Source: Mesorhizobium sp. B1-1-8
GTDB lineage: Bacteria > Pseudomonadota > Alphaproteobacteria > Rhizobiales > Rhizobiaceae
DNA length: 64,000 nucleotides
Assembly: GCF_006442795.2 (NCBI RefSeq)
Contig: NZ_CP083956.1
Location: forward strand, 3,077,501 to 3,141,500
Direction: 5' to 3'
The notes beneath the pieces were generated by a model, which saw only the letters and a program-made list of their open reading frames with translations, was not told the DNA's origin and ran no database searches. The position numbers were made by a program, and so were the translations under genes. This document shows, in pieces, positions 34,791-45,261 of the stretch. Each line of letters opens with the position of its first letter. Position 1 is the stretch's first letter.

Positions 34791-35774
34791 CTATCGAGGG
34801 TTGGGGAGCCAGACCGTCATCCCAGGTTCTAGGCCTTCGAGACCGCCGATCGGATCAAGCCGAACACGGAAGGAATTGAGATCATGATCGCCAACGGCCC
34901 GCGCCGCGCGCCAAGTGGCGAACTCCCCCAGCGGGCGCAGCTCGGTTACGCGAGCTTCGATTTTGCCCCCGTTGTACGTCGTCAATCCTACCACTTTCCC
35001 CACTGCGATGTCGCGCAGGTCGTCTTCGCGCATTGTGAACGCAAACCAATTTTGACCTGTGACCTCCAACGTCATAACGGGCCGGCCGGGGCCGACGATC
35101 TCACCAGGTTCGGCAACGCGAATTCCTATAGTTCCGTCGGCAGGGGCCACCAATTTCATTTTGTCCAGCTGCGCCAGCAGATCCGCAACCGTTGCTTTGG
35201 CCAGCGCCACCCTCGCGTCAGCGAGCACACGCTCTTCTGCAGTCGGACCAGCACTTGCTTCCGCGACCTGAGCTCTCTTTACGTCGAGATCCGCCTTCGC
35301 CTTGGCGAGTGAGCCCGTGCTGTCGTCGAGGTTCTGCTTGCTGGCAAAGTCCTTGCCGGCCAGCGCCGCGACGCGGTCAAACTGTTGCTGTGCAAGCAGG
35401 AGATTGGCTTCGGCGGTTCGCACGCCCTGCGAAGCAATCGCCACCTTTTCTTTTCGCACACCCGAATAGACCCGATCCCTCTCTGCACTGGCACTTTCAG
35501 CGGCGGCTTTTGCTTCGCCAAGCGACGCGGTCAGCTCCGGATTGTCGAGCACTGCGAGCAGATCACCAAGGTGAACGTTTTGACCCAGCATGACCTCGAC
35601 AGACGCCAAACGTCCCGTCGTTTCAGGTGCGACACGGATCTCGGTCTGCCGAACCATGCCGGTAATCAATAGGTTAGCATCCTGGCCTGCAGCCCGTGGT
35701 GCGGAAGTGAAAAGGGGTAAAGTAGCCGTTGCTACCAGCATGGTAGCAACGGCACGAGTCCATCTAAGGCGCAT
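34791..35774 (-). CDS. HlyD-family periplasmic adaptor (second of the operon)
   Basis: A signal peptide (MRLRWTRAVATMLVATATLP ending SAPRAAGQ) is followed by the barrel-sandwich half TEIRVAPETTGRLASVEVML, a coiled-coil hairpin (residues 80-190, rich in A, E, K, Q) and the second half LVAPADGTIGIRVAEPGEIV. At 327 residues it is a typical membrane fusion protein that links an inner-membrane exporter to the outer envelope. It overlaps the permease gene by 11 bases and has GAGGAG as binding site. Two adaptors in one operon is unusual. Confidence 0.9.
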   Translation of the reverse strand: MRLRWTRAVATMLVATATLPLFTSAPRAAGQDANLLITGMVRQTEIRVAPETTGRLASVEVMLGQNVHLGDLLAVLDNPELTASLGEAKAAAESASAERDRVYSGVRKEKVAIASQGVRTAEANLLLAQQQFDRVAALAGKDFASKQNLDDSTGSLAKAKADLDVKRAQVAEASAGPTAEERVLADARVALAKATVADLLAQLDKMKLVAPADGTIGIRVAEPGEIVGPGRPVMTLEVTGQNWFAFTMREDDLRDIAVGKVVGLTTYNGGKIEARVTELRPLGEFATWRAARAVGDHDLNSFRVRLDPIGGLEGLEPGMTVWLPNPR

Positions 35775-38103
35775 CCGATACTCCTCGCCCAGAAGCGATC
35801 CGGGCCGCGATGACCGCGAGGATCGCGTAGACGCCGGTCAGGATCCATAGCCGCATCCAGTCCTTTGAGACTTCGATCCACGTTGCTCCCATTTGGTTGA
35901 TGCGCACGAGGGCATCGATGCCGGAAGTGCTCGGAAGCACGAAGCTGGCCTGGCGAACGATCGGGGGGATTGCTTCCGGAGGCCATGCCACGCCGACAAG
36001 GAAGAAGATTGGCAGGCTGACGGCGAGGAAAAGCAGCACCGCAGTTTCTCGCCGCTTGAACCAGCTGCCCAGAAATTGACCCAACAGACTGACAGAGAGG
36101 ATGAAGGGAATCCCCATGACGGTGAGGTCGAGTACATGATCGTTCGCCGAAAATCCGTAGACGCGCGGCAACACGACCAGGAAAAGCGCCAAGCCCGGTG
36201 CCGCCAGCATGAGGTGCGCCAAGGTTTGGCCGACGACCGCAGCTACGATACCTCTACGCCGGCGTGCGTCGCGACCACCCTGCTCGAAAGCGACTCCACC
36301 GAGCGTCGCCGAGCCCATTAGCAACGTCTGTTGCACGATCAGGACAAAGGCAGCCGGAACGACATAGCTCGCATATCCGCCGGTTGGATTGAACAGAGGC
36401 TGATTCAGGATTTCCACCGGGGAGTTCCTTGCAAGCGCCGCTTGATAGAGACTGCCGTCAGGACGGGCGCTACGGGCGGCAAGATCGGCCTGGACCGCCG
36501 CGGAGGCTTCCTGGATGCCTGCGAGGGTTCGACTGTAGAGAAGGAAGTAAGCTGAATCGACATACGCCGGCAATCGTGCTTGGCTACCCTTGAAAACCTC
36601 ACGTTCTGTTCCGGCCGGAATACTCAGGATGCCGAATACTTCCCTCCGGGAAAGCGCGATTTGGGCCCCTGCAAGGGTGGTCGGCCGAAGGGCGACCTCG
36701 ACGGCCTCGTCAGCATTGAGCGCCTGGATAATCATCCGGCTGACCTCGGAATTGTCGTCGTCGACGACGGCTACGGGAATGTGCCTGATAAGCTGGCCAA
36801 GATAGGGTTGCGGGTAGAAGACACCGTATAGAATGGGTCCCAACACGATCAGACTTAATGCGCTGCGGTCCCCGAGAACCCGGCCATACTCATCTACGAA
36901 TGCCCGAGCAATTCCGATCCTGCCCGGCCAATTCGGGACAGGCGCTTCGATAGCTTGGGGGACTGGTTGGCGCGCGACGACGCGTAGCCTGAGCCATGCG
37001 AGGACAAAATAGGCGACAGCCAGTCCGCCCAATAGTTGGAAGGGCTCCGCTGAGTCGGCCGGCGGCACTCCCCGGGCCGCCTGGTCGAACAGAATCTGAA
37101 TGTACCAGCGTATTGGCAGGATCGAGCCCCAGGCACGAGCAAATGTGTTCATGCCCAAGACGGGGAAGCCGACACCGGCATAGCCAAATGCCGGTGAGCA
37201 GACGATGCCGGTCAGGCTCAGGCCGAAAGCCAGATCTTTTGTAAGCAGTTGCAGCAGAGCGCCAACAGACAGGTAGGCAACAATAAGGAGGCAAGCTGAG
37301 GTCGCAACAATTACCGGATTCCCACGGAACGGTACGTCAAACACACCATGGATGATGCCAAGTCCGATAACCATCATGATGAGAAAGCTACCGAAATAGG
37401 CTGCCAACTTGCCCACGAGGGCGACCAGCGTACTGCCACCAGCTGCGGCGAGCCACCCCTGCATGGATCGAGACTTAAACTCGGAGCCGACCGCATAGCC
37501 GCCGGCAATCGCGACTACGACATGGAGCACGGTTGGCAAGATCGCGCGCAGCAGGAACTGCACATAGTTCAGCGCGGGATTAGTGAGAACATACTGCTCA
37601 ACGACCAGGTGGCCCGGCGTGAACGTTGTGTTGGCCGGCCCTGCAGGCAGGTCGGCAACAGCAGCCGATATGGCTGCTTGGATTGAGCCGGACGCGACGT
37701 TGCCGGGCGTGAAAAACTGTTTGTTGAAGAAGAGCACTATTTGCGGCCGACGCCCGTCTAAGATGTCACGCTCGAAATTTCGCGGGATATAGACGGCAGC
37801 AATGGCGTCGCCGGATCGGATTGCGTGCGTTGCACCATTGAGATCGGACGACCGGCTTGCCACGTTGACTCCAGGTGCAGAGCTGATCGCTTGAACGAAC
37901 GTCTCGGACGTCTTCGATCGATCCTGATCGACCACGTCCACTCTGAGATCGCGGATCACTGCATTGCTGAAAGTGAACGCCAGAATCGCAAATGCAATCA
38001 GCGGGACGGCGATGACAAGCAGCAGCGCCACCCTGTCGCGACAAATCCAGATCACCTCTCTGAGCGCAACATCCAAGATGCCGAAACGACGAGCGGCGGA
38101 CAT
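35764..38103 (-). CDS. double ABC-2-type export permease without ATPase domain (779 aa)
   Basis: Two ABC-2 permease modules are fused in one chain. Module 1 has TM helix RVALLLVIAVPLIAFAILAF, a large external loop with FNKQFFTPGNVASGSIQAAI, then TM helices to about residue 370; module 2 repeats this from RVLGDRSALSLIVLGPILYG with the loop VVDDDNSEVSRMIIQALNAD. The pattern resembles YhhJ/YbhS-type permeases. No ABC ATPase is encoded in the operon or elsewhere in the window, so the energy source must lie elsewhere or the protein works differently. TAATG coupling with the upstream adaptor gene. Confidence 0.88.
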   Translation of the reverse strand: MSAARRFGILDVALREVIWICRDRVALLLVIAVPLIAFAILAFTFSNAVIRDLRVDVVDQDRSKTSETFVQAISSAPGVNVASRSSDLNGATHAIRSGDAIAAVYIPRNFERDILDGRRPQIVLFFNKQFFTPGNVASGSIQAAISAAVADLPAGPANTTFTPGHLVVEQYVLTNPALNYVQFLLRAILPTVLHVVVAIAGGYAVGSEFKSRSMQGWLAAAGGSTLVALVGKLAAYFGSFLIMMVIGLGIIHGVFDVPFRGNPVIVATSACLLIVAYLSVGALLQLLTKDLAFGLSLTGIVCSPAFGYAGVGFPVLGMNTFARAWGSILPIRWYIQILFDQAARGVPPADSAEPFQLLGGLAVAYFVLAWLRLRVVARQPVPQAIEAPVPNWPGRIGIARAFVDEYGRVLGDRSALSLIVLGPILYGVFYPQPYLGQLIRHIPVAVVDDDNSEVSRMIIQALNADEAVEVALRPTTLAGAQIALSRREVFGILSIPAGTEREVFKGSQARLPAYVDSAYFLLYSRTLAGIQEASAAVQADLAARSARPDGSLYQAALARNSPVEILNQPLFNPTGGYASYVVPAAFVLIVQQTLLMGSATLGGVAFEQGGRDARRRRGIVAAVVGQTLAHLMLAAPGLALFLVVLPRVYGFSANDHVLDLTVMGIPFILSVSLLGQFLGSWFKRRETAVLLFLAVSLPIFFLVGVAWPPEAIPPIVRQASFVLPSTSGIDALVRINQMGATWIEVSKDWMRLWILTGVYAILAVIAARIASGRGVSDAP

Positions 38104-39410
38104 TAGTGTCTCCCCAACCAGTCAGCATAGGCGCTCATGCCTGGTCGCAGGTTGGGAACCTTGTCGACGGGGTAGGCCCGCACCTCGAAGGTCCGGAGAT
38201 CGAAATCGCCGGTCGCACGCGTCGCTCGCCAGCCGGCATATTCGCCACGGGTAGCGATTGTTCGCACCTCAACAATGATTGTCTTGTCGCCAAGGGCCGG
38301 AACCTTGACTGCAAAGTGATCCCCGACCTTGAGGCCGAATACCAAATCCTCGCGAAGATCGAAGCGAAGCCACGTGTCACTTAGATCCACCAGCGACAGC
38401 AATGGCACACCGGGTGAAACATATTCGCCAGGTTCCGCGGCAACCTGGTAGACTTGCGCAGCGACCGGGGCTTTGACTGTCATCTCCGCGACCTGAGCCT
38501 GCAGTGTTGCAATTGCCGCTTCAGCCTTGGCGACAGCAGCCTTAGCTACACCGCGCTCTTCAATCGTGGCTCCAGCGACGGCTTCCTGGTAGGCTAGCTT
38601 GGCTTGCTCCAGAGACCGCATCGCAACGTCGAGCGATGCTGTTGCTTCGTCAAGCTTGGCAGCCGATTCGTAACCGCTCAGTGTGACCTTGCTCACGCGG
38701 TCATAGGTCTGTTGCGCCAGCTTGGCGTTCGCATCGGCCGACGCGACGGCTGCCTTGCGCTCCGCAATCACCTCGGCGCGCGTGCCGACTTGGATCCGCG
38801 CCAGATCGGCCAACGCAACGGTCTTCGCCGCGACCGCTTCGTTAAGTTTGGTCAGGAGTTCAGGGTTGTCGATTTTCACGAGCACCTGGCCGTCAGCAAT
38901 GTTATCGCCTCGGGATACCGGCCGCTGCGCCACGCGGCCGTCTATGCGCGCCGCTATGTCGATGCGCGTGGCGTCGGCTTCCCCCTGGACGAGAAGCGGC
39001 TGCGGCTGGACGAGATACCACAGGGACAATCCGACAATAGCCGCAACGCTGAGCACCACGATAGTAGCCGCCACCTTTGATGTTCTTGGCGGAGCCGGGG
39101 GGGCGGCCCGACCTTCGGCTTCGTACGGATCTGGCTGCGGGCGCTCCATCAGGGGGGCTTCTGCAGCGAACTGTCGGGCAGCAGGTTCCGATCGCGCGAT
39201 GGGAGCATCTGCATGAGTGTCGTCGTTGTTGGACAGCGACCGGCCGGGAAATTGTCCCGCAGAAACGGATTCCGGTGATTTTGCAATTCCCTGATATGTT
39301 CCATCACTTGGCTTGGGAGAAACCGTGCTAACGTCGGCCTTGGCGGCTGATGGCACTCCGGCATCGTTCGGGCTTGATGCTTTGTTTTCGGGCGAAGGGT
39401 CGGCCACCAT
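38103..39410 (-). CDS. HlyD-family adaptor with cytoplasmic Pro/Ala-rich N-terminus
   Basis: About 110 residues of low-complexity sequence (KASSPNDAGVPSAAKADVST) precede a single TM helix (VAATIVVLSVAAIVGLSLWY), then the adaptor fold: ATRIDIAARIDGRVAQRPVS, DNIADGQVLVKIDNPELLTK, a coiled coil from about residue 190 to 300, and VKAPVAAQVYQVAAEPGEYV. It anchors in the inner membrane, unlike the second adaptor, which is secreted. First of the adaptor-permease-adaptor trio. The long cytoplasmic tail is extra compared with EmrA-like relatives. Confidence 0.9.
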   Translation of the reverse strand: MVADPSPENKASSPNDAGVPSAAKADVSTVSPKPSDGTYQGIAKSPESVSAGQFPGRSLSNNDDTHADAPIARSEPAARQFAAEAPLMERPQPDPYEAEGRAAPPAPPRTSKVAATIVVLSVAAIVGLSLWYLVQPQPLLVQGEADATRIDIAARIDGRVAQRPVSRGDNIADGQVLVKIDNPELLTKLNEAVAAKTVALADLARIQVGTRAEVIAERKAAVASADANAKLAQQTYDRVSKVTLSGYESAAKLDEATASLDVAMRSLEQAKLAYQEAVAGATIEERGVAKAAVAKAEAAIATLQAQVAEMTVKAPVAAQVYQVAAEPGEYVSPGVPLLSLVDLSDTWLRFDLREDLVFGLKVGDHFAVKVPALGDKTIIVEVRTIATRGEYAGWRATRATGDFDLRTFEVRAYPVDKVPNLRPGMSAYADWLGRH

Positions 39411-39500
39411 CTTGTCTCCGCATCTGTGCTCATTTCCGAGGACCGGCCTCGAAAACTCACCCTGGAATCTGGTCTTGCGGCGGTCGCCGCCTGCCGCAGC

Positions 39501-40685
39501 TCATTGCACGTATCCCGGCGGAACCTTTTTCCACGGCACGCCATTGAGGCCCATCTGAAAGCCTTTTTCATACAGGGCGGTCATGAATTTGCGGTCGAAC
39601 TCGTCCGTCTCCTTGACGGTGAAGTCGCCGGGAATGTCTATATAGTTGTAGTCAATGCCGTCTCGCCGTGAGATCGCATAAAGTCGGTACAGATCTCCGA
39701 TGCCTTGTGTCTTGATGAGTGAAGATATTGCTTTCTCGGCTATGGACGGCAAGGTTGGCTCAACTGAACTGTACTCGGGCGTTGTTCTACCATTACGGAT
39801 TACATAGAGACTGGCCTTAACTGTACTATGGAATCTCTTCTTAAGTTCGCCGAGAGTCAGTCCCGCAGGCATGAGGAAAACCTCATTGGCAGTGCCGCCG
39901 TCCACATGCATCTCATGATAGGTCTTACCTGCAGCTGCAACCTCCAGGTTCACTGGAGGAAAAAAGCCTGGGACTGACGTTGAGGCGAGCAGGACCTCGG
40001 CAAACAGTTTTCGACGATCCGGCCGCCCGCTGGCGGCGATCGCACCCATGTCCCAGATGACCGCCCGATCAGCATCGAGGTTGGTCGTCCCGATAAACAG
40101 TCGGCGCCCTTTGGAATATTCCGTCGCGACCTTATCGAGAAATTGGTCCGTGACGTTTTCGTCTAGCATCCTGGCGAGGGGCGCGTTGTCGGTGAAGGAG
40201 CCGCTCGAAAGTGCGCCCAGAATACCGTGTCTGGTAAAGATGCTTGCGTCGGTAACTTTCGTGAACCCTTCCTTGAGCTTGCCGTCATAAGCGGGTCCAA
40301 CGAAAACGAACGGAGCTATAAGTGCACCGGCGCTGATGCCTGTGACGATGTCAAATTTTGGCTCGGTGCCCGATTTCGCCCAGCCGGCAAGGATCCCGGC
40401 CCCAAAGGCGCCATTGCTGCCACCACCTGACAGCGTAAGCGCGTTGAGCTCTCTCAGGTTTATCGAGGGATCCACCTTCGAGGCCCTCAGTCGCTCATCA
40501 CGAAACCGGACAAGTCGTTGGGTGGGATAGCTGGCATAGGAGTCGCCCCAGATCCGGATATCGTCCGAATAGCCGGGCGGCTTGGCTATCGAAGCATATT
40601 CCTGGGGGACACTGTCTCGCGGAAAGCTTGCGATGCACCCGGCGAGTTGGCTTGCGCACAGGCCAAGTCCAATGGTGCGCGTCAT
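39501..40685 (-). CDS. patatin-like phospholipase, probable lipoprotein
   Basis: The start at 40685 gives MTRTIGLGLCASQLAGCIAS: a lipoprotein signal with LAGC lipobox. NALTLSGGGSNGAFGAGIL is the oxyanion glycine loop, IVTGISAGALIAPFVF holds the nucleophile serine (GxSxG), and EMHVDGGTANEVF the catalytic aspartate (DGG). It is a Ser-Asp dyad lipase or phospholipase anchored to the envelope. It lies 90 bases upstream of the adaptor gene and is probably transcribed with the exporter, which suggests lipid processing tied to export. About 394 residues. Confidence 0.88.
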   Translation of the reverse strand: MTRTIGLGLCASQLAGCIASFPRDSVPQEYASIAKPPGYSDDIRIWGDSYASYPTQRLVRFRDERLRASKVDPSINLRELNALTLSGGGSNGAFGAGILAGWAKSGTEPKFDIVTGISAGALIAPFVFVGPAYDGKLKEGFTKVTDASIFTRHGILGALSSGSFTDNAPLARMLDENVTDQFLDKVATEYSKGRRLFIGTTNLDADRAVIWDMGAIAASGRPDRRKLFAEVLLASTSVPGFFPPVNLEVAAAGKTYHEMHVDGGTANEVFLMPAGLTLGELKKRFHSTVKASLYVIRNGRTTPEYSSVEPTLPSIAEKAISSLIKTQGIGDLYRLYAISRRDGIDYNYIDIPGDFTVKETDEFDRKFMTALYEKGFQMGLNGVPWKKVPPGYVQ

Positions 40686-40945
40686 CGAGCGGTTGAACAG
40701 GTGTATAACGGCGCATACGTGCTGAACGGTGGCGGTCCCGGCCGTCAAGCAGGCTGAACCCGCGACGAAAGCGCTCGACCAGATCGATTTGCCGTCCGAT
40801 GAACGCGGGGCTCGGGTTGCCGCCATCGTTGATTCCTCTCAAGGAATTTTTGCCAACCTCGCGAGAGGGCCTTCGGGAAGCATTCTTTTGACCACGGGCC
40901 AATGCCCCGCGCTTGTACAAAGCGACGCATATTTTGATATTTCAT

Positions 40946-41189
40946 GCATGATCGGCCCCTGACCTCGGCCTTTGGGCGTTGGACATCGGCTCAGCGCGAC
41001 CAACTTAACCCCAAAACCGCTAAAGAGGCCGGTGGCGGAATTCACGCTGGCGGAACTGAGTTGTGGGCAAGCGCTCGCTTGCCGCACATCGTGTCACTCC
41101 GCGTTGCTTGCCCAATCGTCGGGGGGTACTTGCCAGCCGTCAACACAGCAGCCAAGGCCCAATTCCATTCTTTGAGCATGATCGGCCCC
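40946..41189. repeat. direct repeat GCATGATCGGCCCC, two copies
   Basis: Identical 14-base copies at 40946-40959 and 41176-41189, 230 bases apart, in the divergent promoter region upstream of cyo. They could be binding sites for one regulator or traces of duplication. Confidence 0.4.
41066..41083. repeat. perfect palindrome GGCAAGCG-CT-CGCTTGCC
   Basis: Two perfect 8-base arms with a 2-base centre lie between the paired direct repeats in the divergent region. A dimeric regulator site or a hairpin are both possible. Confidence 0.4.
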
Positions 41190-41385
41190 AGTTCAGCAGC
41201 GCGGTACAAGCCGGATTTCTAAGAATGTGCAACTTCAGGAATCGACCCCGATCGCGAAGAAACACATCGCCGTGGCATCGTTCAAGGGAGCTCGAAGCGG
41301 CATGATAAGCATCGAGACGATAGCTGACCAAATTGGCCGTAGCCACCGGTCGGTTCTATCAATATCGAGGCGTATTGCGCGTCAG

Positions 41386-42264
41386 ATGCGCTACGCGCGT
41401 AATGCCGCGAGCCTAATCGGCGTAGCATTAATTGCAGGCTGTTCCCAAGGGGTCCTCAATCCTCAAGGACCTATAGCGTCGGCGGAACGTCTGGTGCTGT
41501 TTAATTCGCTGGGCATAATGCTGGCAATCGTGATCCCGACGATCGTCGCGACGCTCGGGGTCGCGTTTTGGTTCCGCTCGTCCAACGACCGCGCTCGCTA
41601 TATGCCGGATTTCAACTATTCCGGTCGCCTCGAGCTGCTCGTTTGGTCGATCCCCACAATGACAGTGCTCCTAGTTGGCGGTGTTGCCTGGGTCGGCTCG
41701 CATAACCTCGATCCAGGCAAACCGATCGCCTCTGCAACTGAGCCCGTGAGAATTCAGGTCGTCGCGCTCGATTGGAAATGGCTGTTCATCTACCCGGATC
41801 AGAGCGTTGCGAGCGTCAATAGACTAATTCTCCCGGTTGGCACGCCAGCCGCGTTCGAACTTACCTCATCCGGCGTGATGAACAGTTTTTTCGTACCGCA
41901 GCTTGGTAGCCAGATCTATACCATGGCCGGGATGGTGACGCGTCTTCACCTTCAGGCAGACCAAGCCGGAACGTATCGCGGCCTCTCGGCCAATTTCAGC
42001 GGGGAAGGCTTTGCGGACATGCGTTTCGACGTCCAAGCCATGCCGGAGGATGCCTTCGCGCAATGGTTGGCCGATGCTCGCAAAACTGGCCCAATGCTCG
42101 ACACTGCATCGTATGCGGAACTCTCGAAGCCCAGCCAGGCGATCGCGCCGTTCACATATCGCGCAGTCGCTCCCGATTTGTTCAACGAAATCCTGACGTC
42201 AGTGATGCGGCCGGGCGGTCTGTCACAGCTCAGCTATCTGGCGCCACAACAGGTAGAAAAATGA
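41386..42264 (+). CDS. cyoA: cytochrome bo3 quinol oxidase subunit II
   Basis: The chosen start gives [20 protein letters not shown], a lipoprotein signal with lipobox IAGC. Two TM helices follow ([40 protein letters not shown]) and then a cupredoxin domain: [60 protein letters not shown]. The CuA cysteines of cytochrome c oxidases are absent, as in quinol oxidases. A C-terminal CyoA extension is present. ATG 41302 is an alternative start with GGGAG upstream. First gene of cyoABCD. Confidence 0.92.
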   Translation: MRYARNAASLIGVALIAGCSQGVLNPQGPIASAERLVLFNSLGIMLAIVIPTIVATLGVAFWFRSSNDRARYMPDFNYSGRLELLVWSIPTMTVLLVGGVAWVGSHNLDPGKPIASATEPVRIQVVALDWKWLFIYPDQSVASVNRLILPVGTPAAFELTSSGVMNSFFVPQLGSQIYTMAGMVTRLHLQADQAGTYRGLSANFSGEGFADMRFDVQAMPEDAFAQWLADARKTGPMLDTASYAELSKPSQAIAPFTYRAVAPDLFNEILTSVMRPGGLSQLSYLAPQQVEK

Positions 42265-44243
42265 ACCTTCTCGGCAAGCTCAGTTGGAGTGCAATTCCGT
42301 TCGATCAGCCGATCATCATGGGCACGGGGTCGGTTGTAATTTTGGTGATCGTTTCAATCCTGCTGTGGATCACCCTCAAGGGTTATCTGCCTTACCTTTG
42401 GTCGGAATGGATCACCTCTGTCGATCACAAGCGTATCGGCGTGATGTATTTCCTGCTGGCACTGGTCATGCTGCTTCGCGGCTTCTCGGACGCAATCATG
42501 ATGCGGGCACAGCAGGCGGTCGCGGCGGGCGGCGCGCAAGGATATCTGCCGCCAGAACATTTCGATCAAATTTTCTCGGCGCACGGCACCATCATGATCT
42601 TCTTCGTGGCAATGCCGTTCGTCATAGGATTGATGAATTTCGTGTTGCCGCTGCAGCTTGGTGTCCGCGACGTGGCGTTTCCGACGCTGAATTCGGTGAG
42701 CTTCTGGCTAACTGCTGCGGGCGTTCTCCTTATCAACGTCTCGCTGGTAGTCGGCGAGTTCGCAAAGACAGGCTGGATTGCGTATCCACCGCTCAGTGAA
42801 CTGAGATTTTCTCCGGGCGTTGGCGTCGACTACTACTTGTGGTCGCTGCAGATCTCTGGGATCGGTACTCTGATGACGGGTATAAACTTTGTCACCACCA
42901 TTCTCAAAATGCGGGCGCCTGGCATGGGCTATATGCGTATGCCGGTCTTCTGCTGGACCGCGCTTGCGGCGAACCTGCTCATTGTCGCGGCCTTTCCGGT
43001 TCTCACCGCAACATTCGCGATGCTCCTGCTCGATCGCTATCTCGGCTTTCATTTTTTTACGGTTGATGGTCAAGGCAACGCAATGATGTATGTCAACCTG
43101 TTCTGGGTCTGGGGGCATCCTGAGGTCTACATCTTGGTCCTGCCCGCATTCGGCGTTTTCTCAGAGGTTGTGGCGACGTTCTCCGGCAAGCCGCTGTTCG
43201 GCTACCGCTCAATGGTGGCTGCGACAATGGCGATCTGCGTCCTCTCCTTTTTCGTTTGGCTGCACCACTTTTTCACCATGGGTGCCACCGCAGACGTGAA
43301 TGGGTTCTTTGGCGTTATGACCATGATCATCGCCGTGCCTACTGGCGTCAAAGTCTTTAATTGGCTGTTCACGATGTACGGTGGACGCGTCCGCTTTACC
43401 GTCCCGATGCTCTGGTCGTTGGGTTTCATGGTGACATTTGTCATTGGCGGCATGACTGGTGTGCTAATGGCCGTGCCCCCAGCAGACTTCCAGTTGCACA
43501 ACAGTCTCTTCTTGGTCGCTCATTTCCACAACGTCATAATCGGCGGCGTTTTGTTTGGAGTGATGGCGGGCTACAACTACTGGTTTCCCAAAGCATTTGG
43601 TTTTAAACTGGATGAACGCTGGGGGAGGGCATCCTTTTGGTGCTGGCTCATCGGTTTCTATGTGGCGTTCATGCCGCTCTATGTCTTGGGCCTCATGGGC
43701 ATGACTCGGCGCATGCAGCACTACGACAATCTGGATTGGCAGCCTTGGCTTGAAGTAGCGGCGATCGGCTCTGTCATCATTCTGGCTGGAATCCTTTGCC
43801 AGATCATCCAGTTGGTTGTCTCTATCCGCAATCGAGAGTTGCTACGCGTGACCGGTGATCCGTGGGATGGCCGCACGCTAGAATGGTCCACGGCGTCGCC
43901 GCCGCCACCTTGGAATTTTGCGCTCCTGCCAAATATCGCTGAACCTGATGCTTTCTGGGTCAGAAAGCAGCATGACAGTACCCAACAGGCACAGCCACTG
44001 TCACTTAAGTATGAGCCGATCGAAGTGCCGAAGAACAGCCCGGTCGGGTTCGTAAACGCATTCTTTGCGGTGGTCACCGGTTTCGCATTGGTCTGGCATA
44101 TCTGGTGGATGGTCGCGCTCGGCCTCGCCGGCGCATTCCTGGCCCTGCTCCTCTTCGCCTTTCGCGATCACGACGAGATTGAGATATCGGCTGCGACAGT
44201 TGCCCTATTCGATGAGGTTCATCGAGCGGAGTTCGCGACATGA
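42261..44243 (+). CDS. cyoB: cytochrome bo3 quinol oxidase subunit I
   Basis: 660 residues, the normal CyoB length. [19 protein letters not shown] carries a heme histidine; [19 protein letters not shown] holds a CuB histidine and the cross-linked tyrosine; [10 protein letters not shown] gives the HH pair for CuB; and [20 protein letters not shown] contains the two histidines binding the hemes. The enzyme reduces oxygen to water and pumps protons in the inner membrane. The ATG overlaps the cyoA stop (ATGA). A longer upstream frame lies inside cyoA and is rejected. Confidence 0.97.
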   Translation: MNLLGKLSWSAIPFDQPIIMGTGSVVILVIVSILLWITLKGYLPYLWSEWITSVDHKRIGVMYFLLALVMLLRGFSDAIMMRAQQAVAAGGAQGYLPPEHFDQIFSAHGTIMIFFVAMPFVIGLMNFVLPLQLGVRDVAFPTLNSVSFWLTAAGVLLINVSLVVGEFAKTGWIAYPPLSELRFSPGVGVDYYLWSLQISGIGTLMTGINFVTTILKMRAPGMGYMRMPVFCWTALAANLLIVAAFPVLTATFAMLLLDRYLGFHFFTVDGQGNAMMYVNLFWVWGHPEVYILVLPAFGVFSEVVATFSGKPLFGYRSMVAATMAICVLSFFVWLHHFFTMGATADVNGFFGVMTMIIAVPTGVKVFNWLFTMYGGRVRFTVPMLWSLGFMVTFVIGGMTGVLMAVPPADFQLHNSLFLVAHFHNVIIGGVLFGVMAGYNYWFPKAFGFKLDERWGRASFWCWLIGFYVAFMPLYVLGLMGMTRRMQHYDNLDWQPWLEVAAIGSVIILAGILCQIIQLVVSIRNRELLRVTGDPWDGRTLEWSTASPPPPWNFALLPNIAEPDAFWVRKQHDSTQQAQPLSLKYEPIEVPKNSPVGFVNAFFAVVTGFALVWHIWWMVALGLAGAFLALLLFAFRDHDEIEISAATVALFDEVHRAEFAT

Positions 44244-44869
44244 CTGTCGCTGCTGTTGACGACGTCACCCACACCGCTTTGCGGACTGCAAGCGAAACTG
44301 GTCCAGCGCCAAAGCGCATTGTCGTTACCTACGGCTTCTGGATCTTCTTGCTCAGCGACATCGTAATGTTTTCGGCATTGTTTGCCAGCTACGCGGTGTT
44401 GCGTGGGGCAACTGCTGGCGGACCGACCGGCGCCCAACTTTTCGATCAAACCAGGGTCGCGATCGAAACCGCCTGTCTTCTTGCGTCGAGCTACACGTGC
44501 GGTCTTATGATTTTGGCCGCCAATTCACGAGTTCGCCTTGGGACGTATGTGGGTGCTTTACTGACGTTCATGCTCGGAGCCGCATTTCTTGCCCTCGAGA
44601 TTCGCGAGTTCGCCGATATGGTCGCACAAGGCGCGACACCGCAACGCAGCGCTTTTCTTTCAGCTTTCTTCACGCTGGTCGGCTGCCATGGGCTTCATGT
44701 ATCTGCCGGTTTGATTTGGCTGACTGTGATGGTGGCGCAGGTCGCAAGGAAGGGCTTCCGCCCGTCGGTGCAGCGCCGCCTTCTGTGCTTCTCGCTGTTC
44801 TGGCATGCACTCGACATCATCTGGGTCGGGCTGTTCACAGTCGTCTATCTGATGGGAACCTCAGCATGA
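44240..44869 (+). CDS. cyoC: cytochrome bo3 quinol oxidase subunit III
   Basis: 209 residues with five TM helices: [20 protein letters not shown] (the family start), [60 protein letters not shown] and [20 protein letters not shown]. The motif [12 protein letters not shown] is highly diagnostic. ATGA overlap with cyoB. Non-catalytic structural subunit. Confidence 0.95.
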   Translation: MTVAAVDDVTHTALRTASETGPAPKRIVVTYGFWIFLLSDIVMFSALFASYAVLRGATAGGPTGAQLFDQTRVAIETACLLASSYTCGLMILAANSRVRLGTYVGALLTFMLGAAFLALEIREFADMVAQGATPQRSAFLSAFFTLVGCHGLHVSAGLIWLTVMVAQVARKGFRPSVQRRLLCFSLFWHALDIIWVGLFTVVYLMGTSA

Positions 44870-45261
44870 CAACCGCACTTCACGATCGAGCCCCGGGCGA
44901 CGATCCGGAATTGACCGGCAAGAAGCAAACCACATCCTCCGGCATATTCATCTACAATATTGGTCTGCTGCTTGCCGTTCTTCTCACAGCGGCATCATTC
45001 TGGGTCACTAATACGTCACTTCTCTGGGGGCCGGGCGTCCCGCTCGGTCTCGCCGTGCTCGCCATTGCCCAGATGGGGGTGCACCTCGTATTTTTCCTGC
45101 ACATCACTACAGGACCAGACAATACCAACAATGTACTGGCGTTGGCGTTCGGTGTCCTCATCGTCCTTCTGGTGGTGGCCGGTTCCCTAGTGATCATGAC
45201 CAATTTGAACGGCAACATGATGCCGTCCGGCGATCTGACGGATATGCAAATGCACTACTGA
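44866..45261 (+). CDS. cyoD: cytochrome bo3 quinol oxidase subunit IV
   Basis: 131 residues with three hydrophobic segments (YNIGLLLAVLLTAASFWVTN; GVPLGLAVLAIAQMGVHLVF; LALAFGVLIVLLVVAGSLVI) and the family motif AQMGVHLVFFLHI. ATGA overlap with cyoC. Small assembly subunit. The operon ends here; cyoE (heme O synthase) does not follow. Confidence 0.93.
   Translation: MTTALHDRAPGDDPELTGKKQTTSSGIFIYNIGLLLAVLLTAASFWVTNTSLLWGPGVPLGLAVLAIAQMGVHLVFFLHITTGPDNTNNVLALAFGVLIVLLVVAGSLVIMTNLNGNMMPSGDLTDMQMHY

Larger units (their letters stand above)
40686..41385. other. 700-bp intergenic stretch between divergent operons
   Basis: Lies between the minus-strand lipase/export operon and the plus-strand cyo operon and should hold both promoters. 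It contains the 14-base direct repeats and the palindrome listed separately. In-frame extensions of both flanking genes enter this stretch but lack domain support. Confidence 0.45.
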
